Below, in pieces: positions 43,044-50,568 of a DNA stretch of 64,000 nucleotides; within the stretch, counting starts at the first letter, position 1; every line of letters begins with the position of its first letter. The notes beneath the pieces are model-generated. The model saw only the letters and a list, made by a program, of their open reading frames with translations. It did not search any database and was not told the DNA's origin. The DNA is from Chloroflexota bacterium (GTDB lineage: Bacteria > Chloroflexota > Dehalococcoidia > Lucifugimonadales > UBA3495): NCBI GenBank assembly GCA_028873965.1, contig JAPPMU010000061.1, positions 951 to 64,950 of the forward strand. The letters run 5' to 3'. Both the position numbers and the translations under genes were made by a program.

Positions 43044-44999
43044 TCACGCCGGCACGGGCAGGCGCAGGTTGCCACCGGCCATTACGGCTACGCCGTCCTC
43101 GCTGGTGTATTCGACCCGGCCGCCCTCGAACTGCTCGTCGTAAAGCTGGGCGTACAAGCCACCCATTGCCAGCAATTCGTAATGCGTTCCCCGCTCGACG
43201 ATCCGGCCGCGGTCAACGACGAAAATGACGTCGGCCGACATGATGGTGGAGAGACGGTGGGCGATAGCGATGGTGGTGCGGCCCTGCATCAGCGGTTCCA
43301 GGGCGGCCTGCACGTACCGCTCGCTGGTGGTGTCCAGGGACGAGGTTGCCTCGTCCAGTATGAGCAGGCGCGGGTCGTGCAGGATGACGCGGGCGATGGA
43401 CAGTCGCTGCCTCTCACCGCCGGAGAGCCGGTAGCCTCGCTCGCCGACCACGGTGTCGTAGCCGTCGGGGAACTCCATCACCCGTTCGTGGATGTACGCA
43501 GCCTTGGCGGCCTCGTGCAATTCCCGCTCCGTGGCGTCGGGGTTGCCGTAGAGCAGGTTTTCCCGGATGGAAGCGTGGAAGAGGTAGCTGTCCTGGGAGA
43601 CGTAGCCGACGATGTGGGCCAGGCTCTCCAGTCTGATCTGCCGCACGTCAACGCCATCGATGCTGACCGTGCCGGAGGTGGAGTCGTACAAGCGCGGTAT
43701 CAGGTACGAAATGGTGGTCTTGCCGGCGCCGCTGGGGCCGACCAGGGCCGCCAGCTGGCCGGGCTTCACGTCCAGGTCCACGCCGTCCAGGGCCCAGAAC
43801 ACCCGACCGTCGTCCTCGATGTCGTAGCCGTCGGCCAGCAGCGTCGCCGGGTGGTAGTTCATACGCACGTCGCGCAGTGCCACCGCGCCGGCGACCTTCT
43901 CGATGGGGAGGTCCACGGCGTCCGCCGCGTCGACGATGTCAGGGCGGATGTCCAGGTAGCCGAAGATGCGCTCGAACAACGCCAGGGACGATTGCAGTTC
44001 CACCGAGGTGCGGAGCAGCGTGCTGATGGGGAAGTACAGGCGGGTTTGCAGCGTGGTGAAGGCCACGATGGTGCCGGCCGTGATACCGGTCTGGCCGATG
44101 CCGCCGAGGAGGATGTAGCCGGCCAGCACGTACACCACCACCGGGGTCAGCGAGAAGAAGATCTGCATCCCGGCCCAAACGGCCTGACCGGTCATCTCCC
44201 GGCGAATCTCCAGGTCGGACAGGCGGACGTTCTGGTCGTGGAAACGGGACACCTCGCGGTTCTGCGCGCCGAAAAGGCGGGTGAGCATGACGCCGGACAC
44301 CGACAGGGTCTCCTGGGTGATGGCGGTCATCTCGGCGGTGGACTCCTGTACGCGGGCCGAGGCAGCGCGGCGCCGTTTGCCCACCAGGTAGCTGAACACC
44401 GCGAAGATCGGCGTGATGCCGGCCGCCACAATTGTCAGCTCCCACGACAGCACCGCCATGGCAATCAGGGTGCTGATCAGGATGACCACGTTGGACAGGA
44501 TGTTGCTGACGGTGCCGGTCACCACCACGCGGATGCCGGCCACGTCGTTGGAGACGCGGCTCTGGATCTCACCGGTCCGCTGGGAGGTGAAGAAGCCCAG
44601 CGACAGCGTTTGGAGATGCGAGTACAGGCGGTCGCGCAGGTCACGCATCACGCGCTGGCCGACCTGCTGGGTGAGCCAGGTTTGGAGCACTCCCAGGCTG
44701 CCCGTCACCACGACCACCGCCGACATAGCGGCGGCCAGGGTCCAGAGAAGGGACAGGTTGGGGCCGCCGTCCACGAAGAGGGCGGAGTCGAAGACCACCC
44801 GGATCAGAATCGGGTTGACCACGCCCAGGCCGGCGGTGACCAATATCAGCAGGCCGATGGCCAGCACGCGCGGCCAGTGGGGCTGAAACGCAGACGCAAT
44901 ACGCCGATTGAGGTGCTCCACTCGACGGGTGGGCCGGCTCCGGATGGAGTTCGCCGACCTGCGAAAGCCGTGGGGCATGTTTTCACGCACCGGACGCAT
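43044..44999 (-). CDS. ABC exporter, fused permease and ATPase (MsbA/LmrA-like)
   Basis: The 651-residue half-transporter has six membrane helices (about 35-330), with GEIQSRVSNDVAGIR in the coupling region. Its nucleotide-binding domain has Walker A GPSGAGKT, a Q-loop YVSQDSYLFHASIRENLL, the signature LSGGERQRLSIAR, Walker B LLILDEATSSLD and the switch His in IAHRLST. It works as a homodimer, or with another half, to export lipids, drugs or peptides. The ATG at 44999 follows AGGTGA. A family B repeat lies directly upstream. Confidence 0.93.
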   Translation of the reverse strand: MRPVRENMPHGFRRSANSIRSRPTRRVEHLNRRIASAFQPHWPRVLAIGLLILVTAGLGVVNPILIRVVFDSALFVDGGPNLSLLWTLAAAMSAVVVVTGSLGVLQTWLTQQVGQRVMRDLRDRLYSHLQTLSLGFFTSQRTGEIQSRVSNDVAGIRVVVTGTVSNILSNVVILISTLIAMAVLSWELTIVAAGITPIFAVFSYLVGKRRRAASARVQESTAEMTAITQETLSVSGVMLTRLFGAQNREVSRFHDQNVRLSDLEIRREMTGQAVWAGMQIFFSLTPVVVYVLAGYILLGGIGQTGITAGTIVAFTTLQTRLYFPISTLLRTSVELQSSLALFERIFGYLDIRPDIVDAADAVDLPIEKVAGAVALRDVRMNYHPATLLADGYDIEDDGRVFWALDGVDLDVKPGQLAALVGPSGAGKTTISYLIPRLYDSTSGTVSIDGVDVRQIRLESLAHIVGYVSQDSYLFHASIRENLLYGNPDATERELHEAAKAAYIHERVMEFPDGYDTVVGERGYRLSGGERQRLSIARVILHDPRLLILDEATSSLDTTSERYVQAALEPLMQGRTTIAIAHRLSTIMSADVIFVVDRGRIVERGTHYELLAMGGLYAQLYDEQFEGGRVEYTSEDGVAVMAGGNLRLPVPA

Positions 45000-45009
45000 C
45001 GCAATCACC

Positions 45010-45124
45010 TGTCATTGCGAGCGAAGCCACCTGTCATTGCAAGGAGCGCAGCGACGCGGCAATCTCGCTCCTGCTGCGACGACTGCTGCCATGACGAGAT
45101 TGCCACGCTGCGCTCGCAATGACA
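45010..45124. repeat. Family B MITE-like element with 14-bp terminal inverted repeats
   Basis: The element is bounded by TGTCATTGCGAGCG and CGCTCGCAATGACA, a perfect 14-bp terminal inverted repeat. Inside are a second CTGTCATTGCAAGG copy and two GAGATTGCC/GGCAATCTC motifs. At 115 bp with no coding capacity it resembles a miniature transposable element. It lies in the leader of the ABC exporter gene. Confidence 0.85.
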
Positions 45125-45130
45125 TAGGCA

Positions 45131-46015
45131 TTACCCCATGGCTTCCTTCAGCCGGCGGATGGCGTCGATGTGAGCATCCGGTGAAGTCGCCCCCCGCAGG
45201 CCGGCGGCCATGTGCGTCGCGCCGATCTCCTCCCAGGACTTTAGCTCGGTGAGCCAGTCCTCGGGGTTGTTGTCGGCGGTGATGGTGATGCGGCCCTCGA
45301 AACCCACTTCCGACGGGTCGCGTCCGGCGGCCTCGGCCTGCGACCGGATGCGCCCCAGGATCGCCTGACCGCCGGAGTCGGGGGCAAACATGGGGAAATA
45401 GCCGTCGGCCAGACGCCCGATGCGGCGGATGGCGGCGTTGGGGGGCGTCGGCGAAGTGCTGCGGCCGGCGCCGATCCAGATGGGGATGGGACGCTGCACC
45501 GGAAGCGGGTTGATGCCGGCGTGGGTGATGTCGTGGTACTTGCCGTGGAAGTCGATGACGTCCTCGGTCCACAGCTGGCGCAACACCTCTATCTGCTCGT
45601 CGCAGCGGCTGCCCCGGGAGGCGAAGTCCACGCCCAGCGCCTCATACTCCACCGAGTTCCAACCCACGCCGATGCCCAGTCGCACGCGTCCGCCGGAGAG
45701 CACGTCGACCTCCGCCGCCTGCTTGGCCACCAGCGCCGTCTGCCGCTGGGGCAGGATCAGGATGCCGGTGGTCAGCCCGATCTTCTTGGTAACGGCGGCC
45801 AGGTAGGCCATCAGGGTGAAGGGCTCGTGGATGTAGGATTCGTGGGAGTAGGGAAAATGCGGCACCTCCGGATGCTTCTCCGGCACCGCGCCCAGCACGT
45901 GGTCCAGGATCCGCACGTGTGCGTATCCCAGGTCCTCGGCGGCCTGGATGTAGTCTCGCAGCGCGCCGAAGTCGTCGCCAATCTCAACAATGGGAACCGA
46001 AACGCCAATCTCCAT
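45131..46015 (-). CDS. LLM-class F420-dependent-type oxidoreductase
   Basis: The 294-residue protein starts MEIGVSVPIVEIGDDFGALR after GGGAGG. It has YIQAAEDLGYAHVRILDHVL, TTGILILPQRQTALVAKQAA, EVDVLSGGRVRLGIGVGWNS and VQRPIPIWIGAGRS. The GVGWN and ILPQRQ features place it with TIGR03619-type F420-dependent enzymes common in actinobacteria and Chloroflexota. The end of the gene is close to the family B repeat. No pathway partner is evident. Confidence 0.9.
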   Translation of the reverse strand: MEIGVSVPIVEIGDDFGALRDYIQAAEDLGYAHVRILDHVLGAVPEKHPEVPHFPYSHESYIHEPFTLMAYLAAVTKKIGLTTGILILPQRQTALVAKQAAEVDVLSGGRVRLGIGVGWNSVEYEALGVDFASRGSRCDEQIEVLRQLWTEDVIDFHGKYHDITHAGINPLPVQRPIPIWIGAGRSTSPTPPNAAIRRIGRLADGYFPMFAPDSGGQAILGRIRSQAEAAGRDPSEVGFEGRITITADNNPEDWLTELKSWEEIGATHMAAGLRGATSPDAHIDAIRRLKEAMG

Positions 46016-46121
46016 GGTGAACCTCCCGTTAAATGCAACAGCCCCGCCATCAGGGCGATGGTCGGGGCCATTATAGCGGGTGGTGGGGCGGTGGGTGGGC
46101 GGGGGCTGTATCACGTCGAGC

Positions 46122-46331
46122 TTACACTCGCTCAAAATCATCTCGGGATATTCCCAAGTCGTGGAGTATCGCACCGATGGTGCCGGGCCGCAGATCACGG
46201 CTGCCCCAGTTAGGGATTGTCGTCCTGGTCCTGCTGTCGGCGTTCATCCAAATCTCATGACCGCCCCGGCCTTGCCGGTCAAAATAACAACCCAATCGGC
46301 GCAACTTACGCGTAAGTTCCCGGTAGGTCAC
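46122..46331 (-). CDS. hicA: HicA-type mRNA interferase toxin
   Basis: The 69-residue protein has the double-stranded RNA-binding-like HicA fold: YRELTRKLRRLGCYFDRQGR, then GGHEIWMNADSRTRTTIPNW, containing the catalytic His in GGHEIW. DLRPGTIGAILHDLGISRDD ends it. The GTG start overlaps the stop of the hicB gene (GTGA). HicA toxins cleave mRNA and are held by HicB. The antitoxin gene comes first here, the reverse of the more common hicA-hicB order. Confidence 0.88.
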   Translation of the reverse strand: MTYRELTRKLRRLGCYFDRQGRGGHEIWMNADSRTRTTIPNWGSRDLRPGTIGAILHDLGISRDDFERV

Positions 46332-46582
46332 GCTATCACTTGCACTTCGTCAACCTGCCCCATTATCAACGGGGCCGTCACGACCCCAGCGGGCAAGGGG
46401 TCACCGTGCTCCAAGTAAGACTGGATAAACGCTTCGGCTACGCCCTCCAGGATATGCAGCGTTTCGGCGGGGGTGTCTCCCCAGGCGCGACAACCTGGCA
46501 AAGCCGGTATTTCGGCCATGAACTTGTCCTCCGTATCCTCGCCGGGTTCATGCATAACGAAGGAGAGTTTGTAACGATTCAC
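46328..46582 (-). CDS. hicB: HicB-type antitoxin
   Basis: I choose the GTG at 46582 because AGGAGG stands seven bases upstream; longer frames to 46684 have no ribosome site. The 84-residue protein has the HicB core FMAEIPALPGCRAWGDTPAE followed by TLHILEGVAEAFIQSYLEHG. There is no obvious DNA-binding tail, so it belongs to the short HicB form. It is translationally coupled to the toxin gene. Confidence 0.85.
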   Translation of the reverse strand: MNRYKLSFVMHEPGEDTEDKFMAEIPALPGCRAWGDTPAETLHILEGVAEAFIQSYLEHGDPLPAGVVTAPLIMGQVDEVQVIA

Positions 46583-46656
46583 TGCTGCGCCTCCTGCAAA
46601 CGCAAAGACCCCGCATCGGCTACGATAGTCGGAGCGATTATAGCAGGGCAGTGAGG

Positions 46657-47169
46657 TCAGCCAGGCGGGTTTTCTAGAGACCACGAGCTCTTTGTGAGCA
46701 ACTCGTCGTATTTCAATGTGAAGCCCCGTGGTATTCGAGACGGCCCCAAATTTTTGGGCGGGTTCGTATCGTTGTAGCTTGTTTTGGTCAGCGCCGGCGT
46801 TCTGAAAGTTTCAGGCCGGTTTAGATAAAACAATTTGCCCATACCCGCAGGATCCCACCCTTCCGCTTTGGCACGGGCTCGAATTGCAGACACGCCTATT
46901 CGCCAATTGCGAAGATGCTGTTCGCTTAGCGCATCGGGCTGTGCGATTTGTTTGGCAAGAAGGTCTGCAACTTTGTATCGTACGACGTGCACGACATGGC
47001 TGATCATTGAAATGCCTGGGATAGCACACCCCTCAGTAAAGTAAGGAGCGAAATACTGGCACTCTTTGTTTCCGTGTGAATCGCTCACATACATCCAACC
47101 GTTTTCAAATATCTTTGCGTTCAAGGCATCGACATCTTGAATGCGAACCTCAATGTTCTGAACGTTCAT
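46657..47169 (-). CDS. Hypothetical protein, 170 aa, in a low-GC patch
   Basis: The product starts MNVQNIEVRIQDVDALNAKI and is soluble. A central GISMISHVVHVVRYKVADLL helix carries His residues, and the C-terminus is basic and proline-rich. I recognise no family. Base composition is clearly more AT-rich than its neighbours, and the upstream 135 bases are very AT-rich. Together with the adjoining HicAB genes this looks like a recently acquired patch. The ATG at 47169 lies beside GGGAGGTAG. Confidence 0.6.
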   Translation of the reverse strand: MNVQNIEVRIQDVDALNAKIFENGWMYVSDSHGNKECQYFAPYFTEGCAIPGISMISHVVHVVRYKVADLLAKQIAQPDALSEQHLRNWRIGVSAIRARAKAEGWDPAGMGKLFYLNRPETFRTPALTKTSYNDTNPPKNLGPSRIPRGFTLKYDELLTKSSWSLENPPG

Positions 47170-47304
47170 ACGATCTACCTCCCGTTGATGTACGATGTAT
47201 GCAATATACTATATATCAATAAATTTATCAAGCAAAGTTAGTTAATGTAAATACTCGATTATCGTTCCAATACAGTAATTCTGGAATTACATGTCGGCAT
47301 CAGA
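47170..47304. other. AT-rich intergenic region
   Basis: This stretch stands out from the GC-rich surroundings, with runs such as ATATACTATATATCAATAAA. It probably holds the promoter of the 170-residue gene, but no single -35/-10 pair can be picked with confidence. Its composition supports horizontal arrival. Confidence 0.55.
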
Positions 47305-47634
47305 TTACCCCGCTGAAACCGGCGGGCTTATCAGGTGCGGAGTCGCCTCGCAGACGTAATACTCCAACCTCTCTTCCTCGCATTCCTCCACCAGTTCCGC
47401 GATTTTAGCCTTCCCCATTTCACGCAGTTCTGCCTGACGCTCCGGGATGTCATCTCCCGGCAATGGGTACATTTGCGCCATGGCCATGGCATCGGCGATC
47501 ATTACCAGCGCCTCCTCCTGATCCTTGCCTTGGGAAATGGCGCCTGGGATGCCGGGGCAGAAGACGGCAAAGTCGTCATCCGATTCGATGAGGATGACTT
47601 CGTAAAGGTTGTTGTCAGTGATTTCGTTTGCCAT
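47305..47634 (-). CDS. HicB-like (UPF0150-type) protein without a HicA partner
   Basis: The 109-residue protein starts MANEITDNNLYEVILIESDD after GGAGG. It contains FAVFCPGIPGAISQGKDQEE followed by ALVMIADAMAMAQ, the strand-helix layout of HicB/UPF0150 proteins. A long acidic helix (REMGKAKIAELVEECEEERL) follows. No HicA gene is adjacent. It may be an orphan antitoxin left after toxin loss, or act in trans. Confidence 0.75.
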   Translation of the reverse strand: MANEITDNNLYEVILIESDDDFAVFCPGIPGAISQGKDQEEALVMIADAMAMAQMYPLPGDDIPERQAELREMGKAKIAELVEECEEERLEYYVCEATPHLISPPVSAG

Positions 47635-47676
47635 ACAGCACCTCCATTCAGCGACGTGCGCCACCGCATGATGGCA

Positions 47677-48486
47677 TCAGATCATAAAGTTCATCTCCCC
47701 CACGATGCGCTCACCCAGCGCGCGGTCGCCTTCGATGGCCACGGAGCCGTTGGACAGGGCGTGCTCGGCGGACCAGCGGCCGGTGCCCAGGGCGTTGAAG
47801 GGTTCGAGGCCCATGGTCAGCTTGACTGTGGGCGATACGGGGGCGGCGTCCATGCGGTGGGCGCGGCCGCTGTCCATGTTCAGCGCGATTCTGCCGCCCA
47901 CCTCGCCGATGATCTCGAACAACACGGTTGTCCCATCGTCGGGCCTGACCTTGCGGCCCACCACGAAGGGCATGGCCATCTCGGTGCGGCTATAGGCGTG
48001 CTGGGCCACGGGGCCGCTCAGGTGGCCGGGAATGCCCAGGGTGCGCCGCATGTCCTGCTCGTGGACCCAGGCGTCGTAGATGCGGATAGCCAGCAGGTCG
48101 GTGTAGGGGCCGCTGCCCAGTGGGTTGGGAGTTTCGGCGGCGAAGTCGGCTTCGGTCATGGCCCTCAGCACGCCCAGCCGTTCGGCGGTGATCTCGCGGA
48201 ACTCGGCCAACACCTCGGCGCCGCTGAACTGGCGGCGATAGTCCACCAGCACCTCGTTGCCCCGGCCGACCTCGTTGCGCACGTTGGAGGTGTCCGCCGG
48301 CTCGTGCTCCGGCGCCGGCCGGCCCAGCAGACGGCATTCGCTGCCCACCAGGTGCGAAACCTGATCCTGCACCGACCAGCCAGGGCACTCCGTGGGCAAC
48401 GACCACTGCTCCTGGGTCAGGCCGCCGCACAGTCCGTCAATGGACTTCCACACCGCTTCCATCAGGTCAACCATCTGCTGGGACAT
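47677..48486 (-). CDS. Maleylpyruvate isomerase/mycothiol-dependent-type (DinB-like) protein
   Basis: The 269-residue protein has an N-terminal four-helix DinB-like domain with TECPGWSVQDQVSHLVGSEC, whose His is a usual metal ligand, and RIYDAWVHEQDMRRTLGIPG, which supplies another His. A C-terminal alpha/beta SCP-like domain follows. This matches the TIGR03083/MDMPI family, whose founder isomerises maleylpyruvate with mycothiol. A mycothiol role outside actinobacteria is uncertain. The ATG at 48486 follows TGGAG. Confidence 0.85.
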   Translation of the reverse strand: MSQQMVDLMEAVWKSIDGLCGGLTQEQWSLPTECPGWSVQDQVSHLVGSECRLLGRPAPEHEPADTSNVRNEVGRGNEVLVDYRRQFSGAEVLAEFREITAERLGVLRAMTEADFAAETPNPLGSGPYTDLLAIRIYDAWVHEQDMRRTLGIPGHLSGPVAQHAYSRTEMAMPFVVGRKVRPDDGTTVLFEIIGEVGGRIALNMDSGRAHRMDAAPVSPTVKLTMGLEPFNALGTGRWSAEHALSNGSVAIEGDRALGERIVGEMNFMI

Positions 48487-48574
48487 GTCATTACTCCACA
48501 ATTGAAATTCGCGCCGATGGCGCGCTTGTTTGATTGATGCTGGTGAGCATTGGCCACCGCCGGCGGCCCTGGGG

Positions 48575-48793
48575 TCATCGCACCCAGCGGCACTCCGGCA
48601 GGTGGCCTCTGTAACCGCGGTCGGGGCAGGTGCAACCGATGTCCTCGCGTCGTTGGTAACCCAGCGATTCCAGCCACCCGTCGAATCCCGGGTAGAACCC
48701 GTCGCCCTCGTCGATGGATCGGTATCCGGCGCGGAGGGCGGCCAGAATCTCGTCCGCCTCGGGGACTTGCAGGACTGCGTTCGTGTTGGTCAT
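48575..48793 (-). CDS. Small protein with Cys/His cluster, 72 aa
   Basis: The protein starts MTNTNAVLQVPEADEILAAL. Its C-terminus, GCTCPDRGYRGHLPECRWVR, holds three Cys and one His that could bind zinc. It follows the 67-residue gene after five bases and has no strong ribosome site of its own, suggesting coupled translation. The family is not recognised. Confidence 0.55.
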   Translation of the reverse strand: MTNTNAVLQVPEADEILAALRAGYRSIDEGDGFYPGFDGWLESLGYQRREDIGCTCPDRGYRGHLPECRWVR

Positions 48794-48798
48794 TGCGG

Positions 48799-49002
48799 TT
48801 AGTCGGCCAGCAGTTCCAGCACGTCCTGGGCGAAGACCATGTCTTCCTCGCCCACCTGGTTGGGGTCGTCGGGGCTGGTCAGGTAGCGCACGAACAGCCA
48901 CACGCCGTCGCGCGGGTTGGAGACCACCTCGGCGGTGGCGCCGCTGTATAGCCCGACCTTCTGGCCCGGCTCAACTTCGAACAGGTTTACTATGTCTGCC
49001 AT
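48799..49002 (-). CDS. Small beta-rich protein, 67 aa
   Basis: The protein starts MADIVNLFEVEPGQKVGLYS after AGGA. Its strand-rich body (AEVVSNPRDGVWLFVRYLTS) resembles small SH3-like barrels, followed by an acidic helix FAQDVLELLAD. It lies between the MNT-HEPN gene (19 bases) and the 72-residue Cys/His gene (5 bases). No family is recognised. Confidence 0.6.
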   Translation of the reverse strand: MADIVNLFEVEPGQKVGLYSGATAEVVSNPRDGVWLFVRYLTSPDDPNQVGEEDMVFAQDVLELLAD

Positions 49003-49021
49003 GGATCTGCGTCCTGATACG

Positions 49022-49852
49022 TTACGGTTGGTCGCGTTGCGGGATGTGTCCAATTATATCGGCCACAGCGGCGGATATTTCGGTGTGCAACCGCTGCATG
49101 TCGCCCAAAGGCGGCTGGTCATCTGCATACCGTCCGGACCCGGCGTAAGCGGTGAGGCTTTGCCAGTTCATCCCGGGGACTTGGAAGTCCTGGCCCAACA
49201 CCTCCTGGATTCGGCCGATCAGTATCCGCAGGTTGTGGCCATCGCGTCCACCGGTGGGATAGACCTCGCCGTGGGCGGCGATGAGGGCCTTGTAGGCGTG
49301 TTCCAATGCTTGCTGGGCGGCGTATCCCAGCATTCTTTCCGGTGACCTTCCGCTGCCAGCTAATATTTCCAAGCTTAACACCGCTTCTTGCGCACTTTTC
49401 ACCCTGGCATCGACGTCATCCCAATTAACAGGTTCTTCCTCAAATGCGGCATCCCGGCCGGCAGCATCGCCGTTCATTATGAGCTTTCCTTCCTTGGCGA
49501 CGGAGTTGGCCAGCGTGTTCTTCTTCACTCTTCCCGCCAGGAACTCCGTCACGGTCAGGAAGGACACATCCGTGGAGGGCGCACTGGGGTGTAGGGTCGT
49601 CGCCGCCTGCTCGGCGATGCGGTCGATAGTTAGCCGGAGGTACTCTGGAACGGGCTTTGCGGTGATGATGGCGAGGTCAATGTCGGAGTGATTATCGTAA
49701 TTGCCCCGGGCTCGGGAGCCGAACAAGTACGCCTGCAATGGCCGTACCCGCTCATACACCGACCACGCTACCGCTACCGCATCGGGGTCCGGTTCCCCGG
49801 GCAACATCCGTTGATTGCCGCGTATTACGCCGGTTTGCGTCGCAAGTGTCAT
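49022..49852 (-). CDS. MNT nucleotidyltransferase fused to a HEPN domain
   Basis: The 276-residue protein has a minimal nucleotidyltransferase domain with AYLFGSRARGNYDNHSDIDL, the GS-x(n)-DxD active site. A helical HEPN-like domain follows from about residue 145 (SAQEAVLSLEILAGSGRSPE, then AAQQALEHAYKALIAAHGEV and GGRDGHNLRILIGRI). In MNT-HEPN toxin-antitoxin pairs these are separate proteins and the MNT AMPylates the HEPN toxin. Here they are one chain. The catalytic RxxxxxH of RNase HEPNs is not obvious, so toxicity is uncertain. Confidence 0.85.
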   Translation of the reverse strand: MTLATQTGVIRGNQRMLPGEPDPDAVAVAWSVYERVRPLQAYLFGSRARGNYDNHSDIDLAIITAKPVPEYLRLTIDRIAEQAATTLHPSAPSTDVSFLTVTEFLAGRVKKNTLANSVAKEGKLIMNGDAAGRDAAFEEEPVNWDDVDARVKSAQEAVLSLEILAGSGRSPERMLGYAAQQALEHAYKALIAAHGEVYPTGGRDGHNLRILIGRIQEVLGQDFQVPGMNWQSLTAYAGSGRYADDQPPLGDMQRLHTEISAAVADIIGHIPQRDQP

Positions 49853-49888
49853 GGCTTGACCTTCGCTGACCGGAGCAGGGCAGCCGGA

Positions 49889-50434
49889 TTAGAAGAAGAA
49901 CGTGAGGTTTTTCGCCAGCAGTACGTTCTGATCCAAGAAGACCTGCCGCTGCGCGATACGCCACTCTCCATCGACCCGGCGCAGTCGGTCTTCCCGGCGG
50001 CCCACCAGGATATCGGTTTCCGTGGCGACGCGGTTACGATAGATGATGAAACGGCAACGCAGGGATACCTCTTCGGCGTCAGCGGCGCCGGGCGACGCCT
50101 CGGTGATTTCCACGTTGGTCACCAGGTGGGAGAGGCGCGACAGCGGCTCCTCGGCCCAGTGGACGCCGGTGAGGATCTGCCGGACCCGTTGGGTCAGCGT
50201 CGTCTTGCCCTCGTCGAACCAGTTGATGTCCTGGCCCTCCCGGGTGAACTCTCGCTCCAGTTCGCCGAACTTGACGTTGCGGCGCATGGGCACCCAGTAG
50301 CGCACGTCATCCGTGAGCAGGTCCAGCCATTCCTCGTACCGGCGGTCGTCCAGCAGGTTGGCCTCGTGGTACAGGAACGCCTCGACGTCCTGCTTGAGCA
50401 GGAGCATCGCCAGCGGGTCGTTGGCAACAACCAT
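49889..50434 (-). CDS. Aromatic-ring-hydroxylating dioxygenase, small (beta) subunit
   Basis: The 181-residue SnoaL/cystatin-like protein contains FLYHEANLLDDRRYEEWLDL, LTDDVRYWVPMRRN, SRLSHLVTNVEI and RREDRLRRVDGEWRIAQRQV, all standard for ring-hydroxylating dioxygenase beta subunits. It supports the hexameric oxygenase made with the alpha subunit at 50569-51945. The ATG at 50434 follows CGGAGA. A palindromic element sits between the two genes. No ferredoxin or reductase genes are adjacent. Confidence 0.93.
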   Translation of the reverse strand: MVVANDPLAMLLLKQDVEAFLYHEANLLDDRRYEEWLDLLTDDVRYWVPMRRNVKFGELEREFTREGQDINWFDEGKTTLTQRVRQILTGVHWAEEPLSRLSHLVTNVEITEASPGAADAEEVSLRCRFIIYRNRVATETDILVGRREDRLRRVDGEWRIAQRQVFLDQNVLLAKNLTFFF

Positions 50435-50453
50435 AACGTCTCCGACAATTACA

Positions 50454-50552
50454 CCGTCGTTCCTGCGAAAGCAGGAACCCAGAAACATCGCTGCGCTAGG
50501 AACGTTGAACGGATTTGTGCCCACTGGATTTCCGCGAAAGCGGGAATGACGG
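50454..50552. repeat. Palindromic doublet element, family A copy 4
   Basis: The left arm CCGTCGTTCCTGCGAAAGC, and about ten bases after it, are identical to the copy at 3279; the right arm ends AAAGCGGGAATGACGG. It lies inside the dioxygenase operon, between the alpha and beta subunit genes. Confidence 0.87.
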
Positions 50553-50568
50553 CATCTGTCAACATTTT

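Noticed and set aside
42768-45122. A very long open frame on the plus strand across the ABC exporter gene
   Set aside because: It is antisense to a protein with complete Walker and signature motifs. Long antisense frames are expected in GC-rich DNA, and its product is low-complexity His/Gly/Val-rich.
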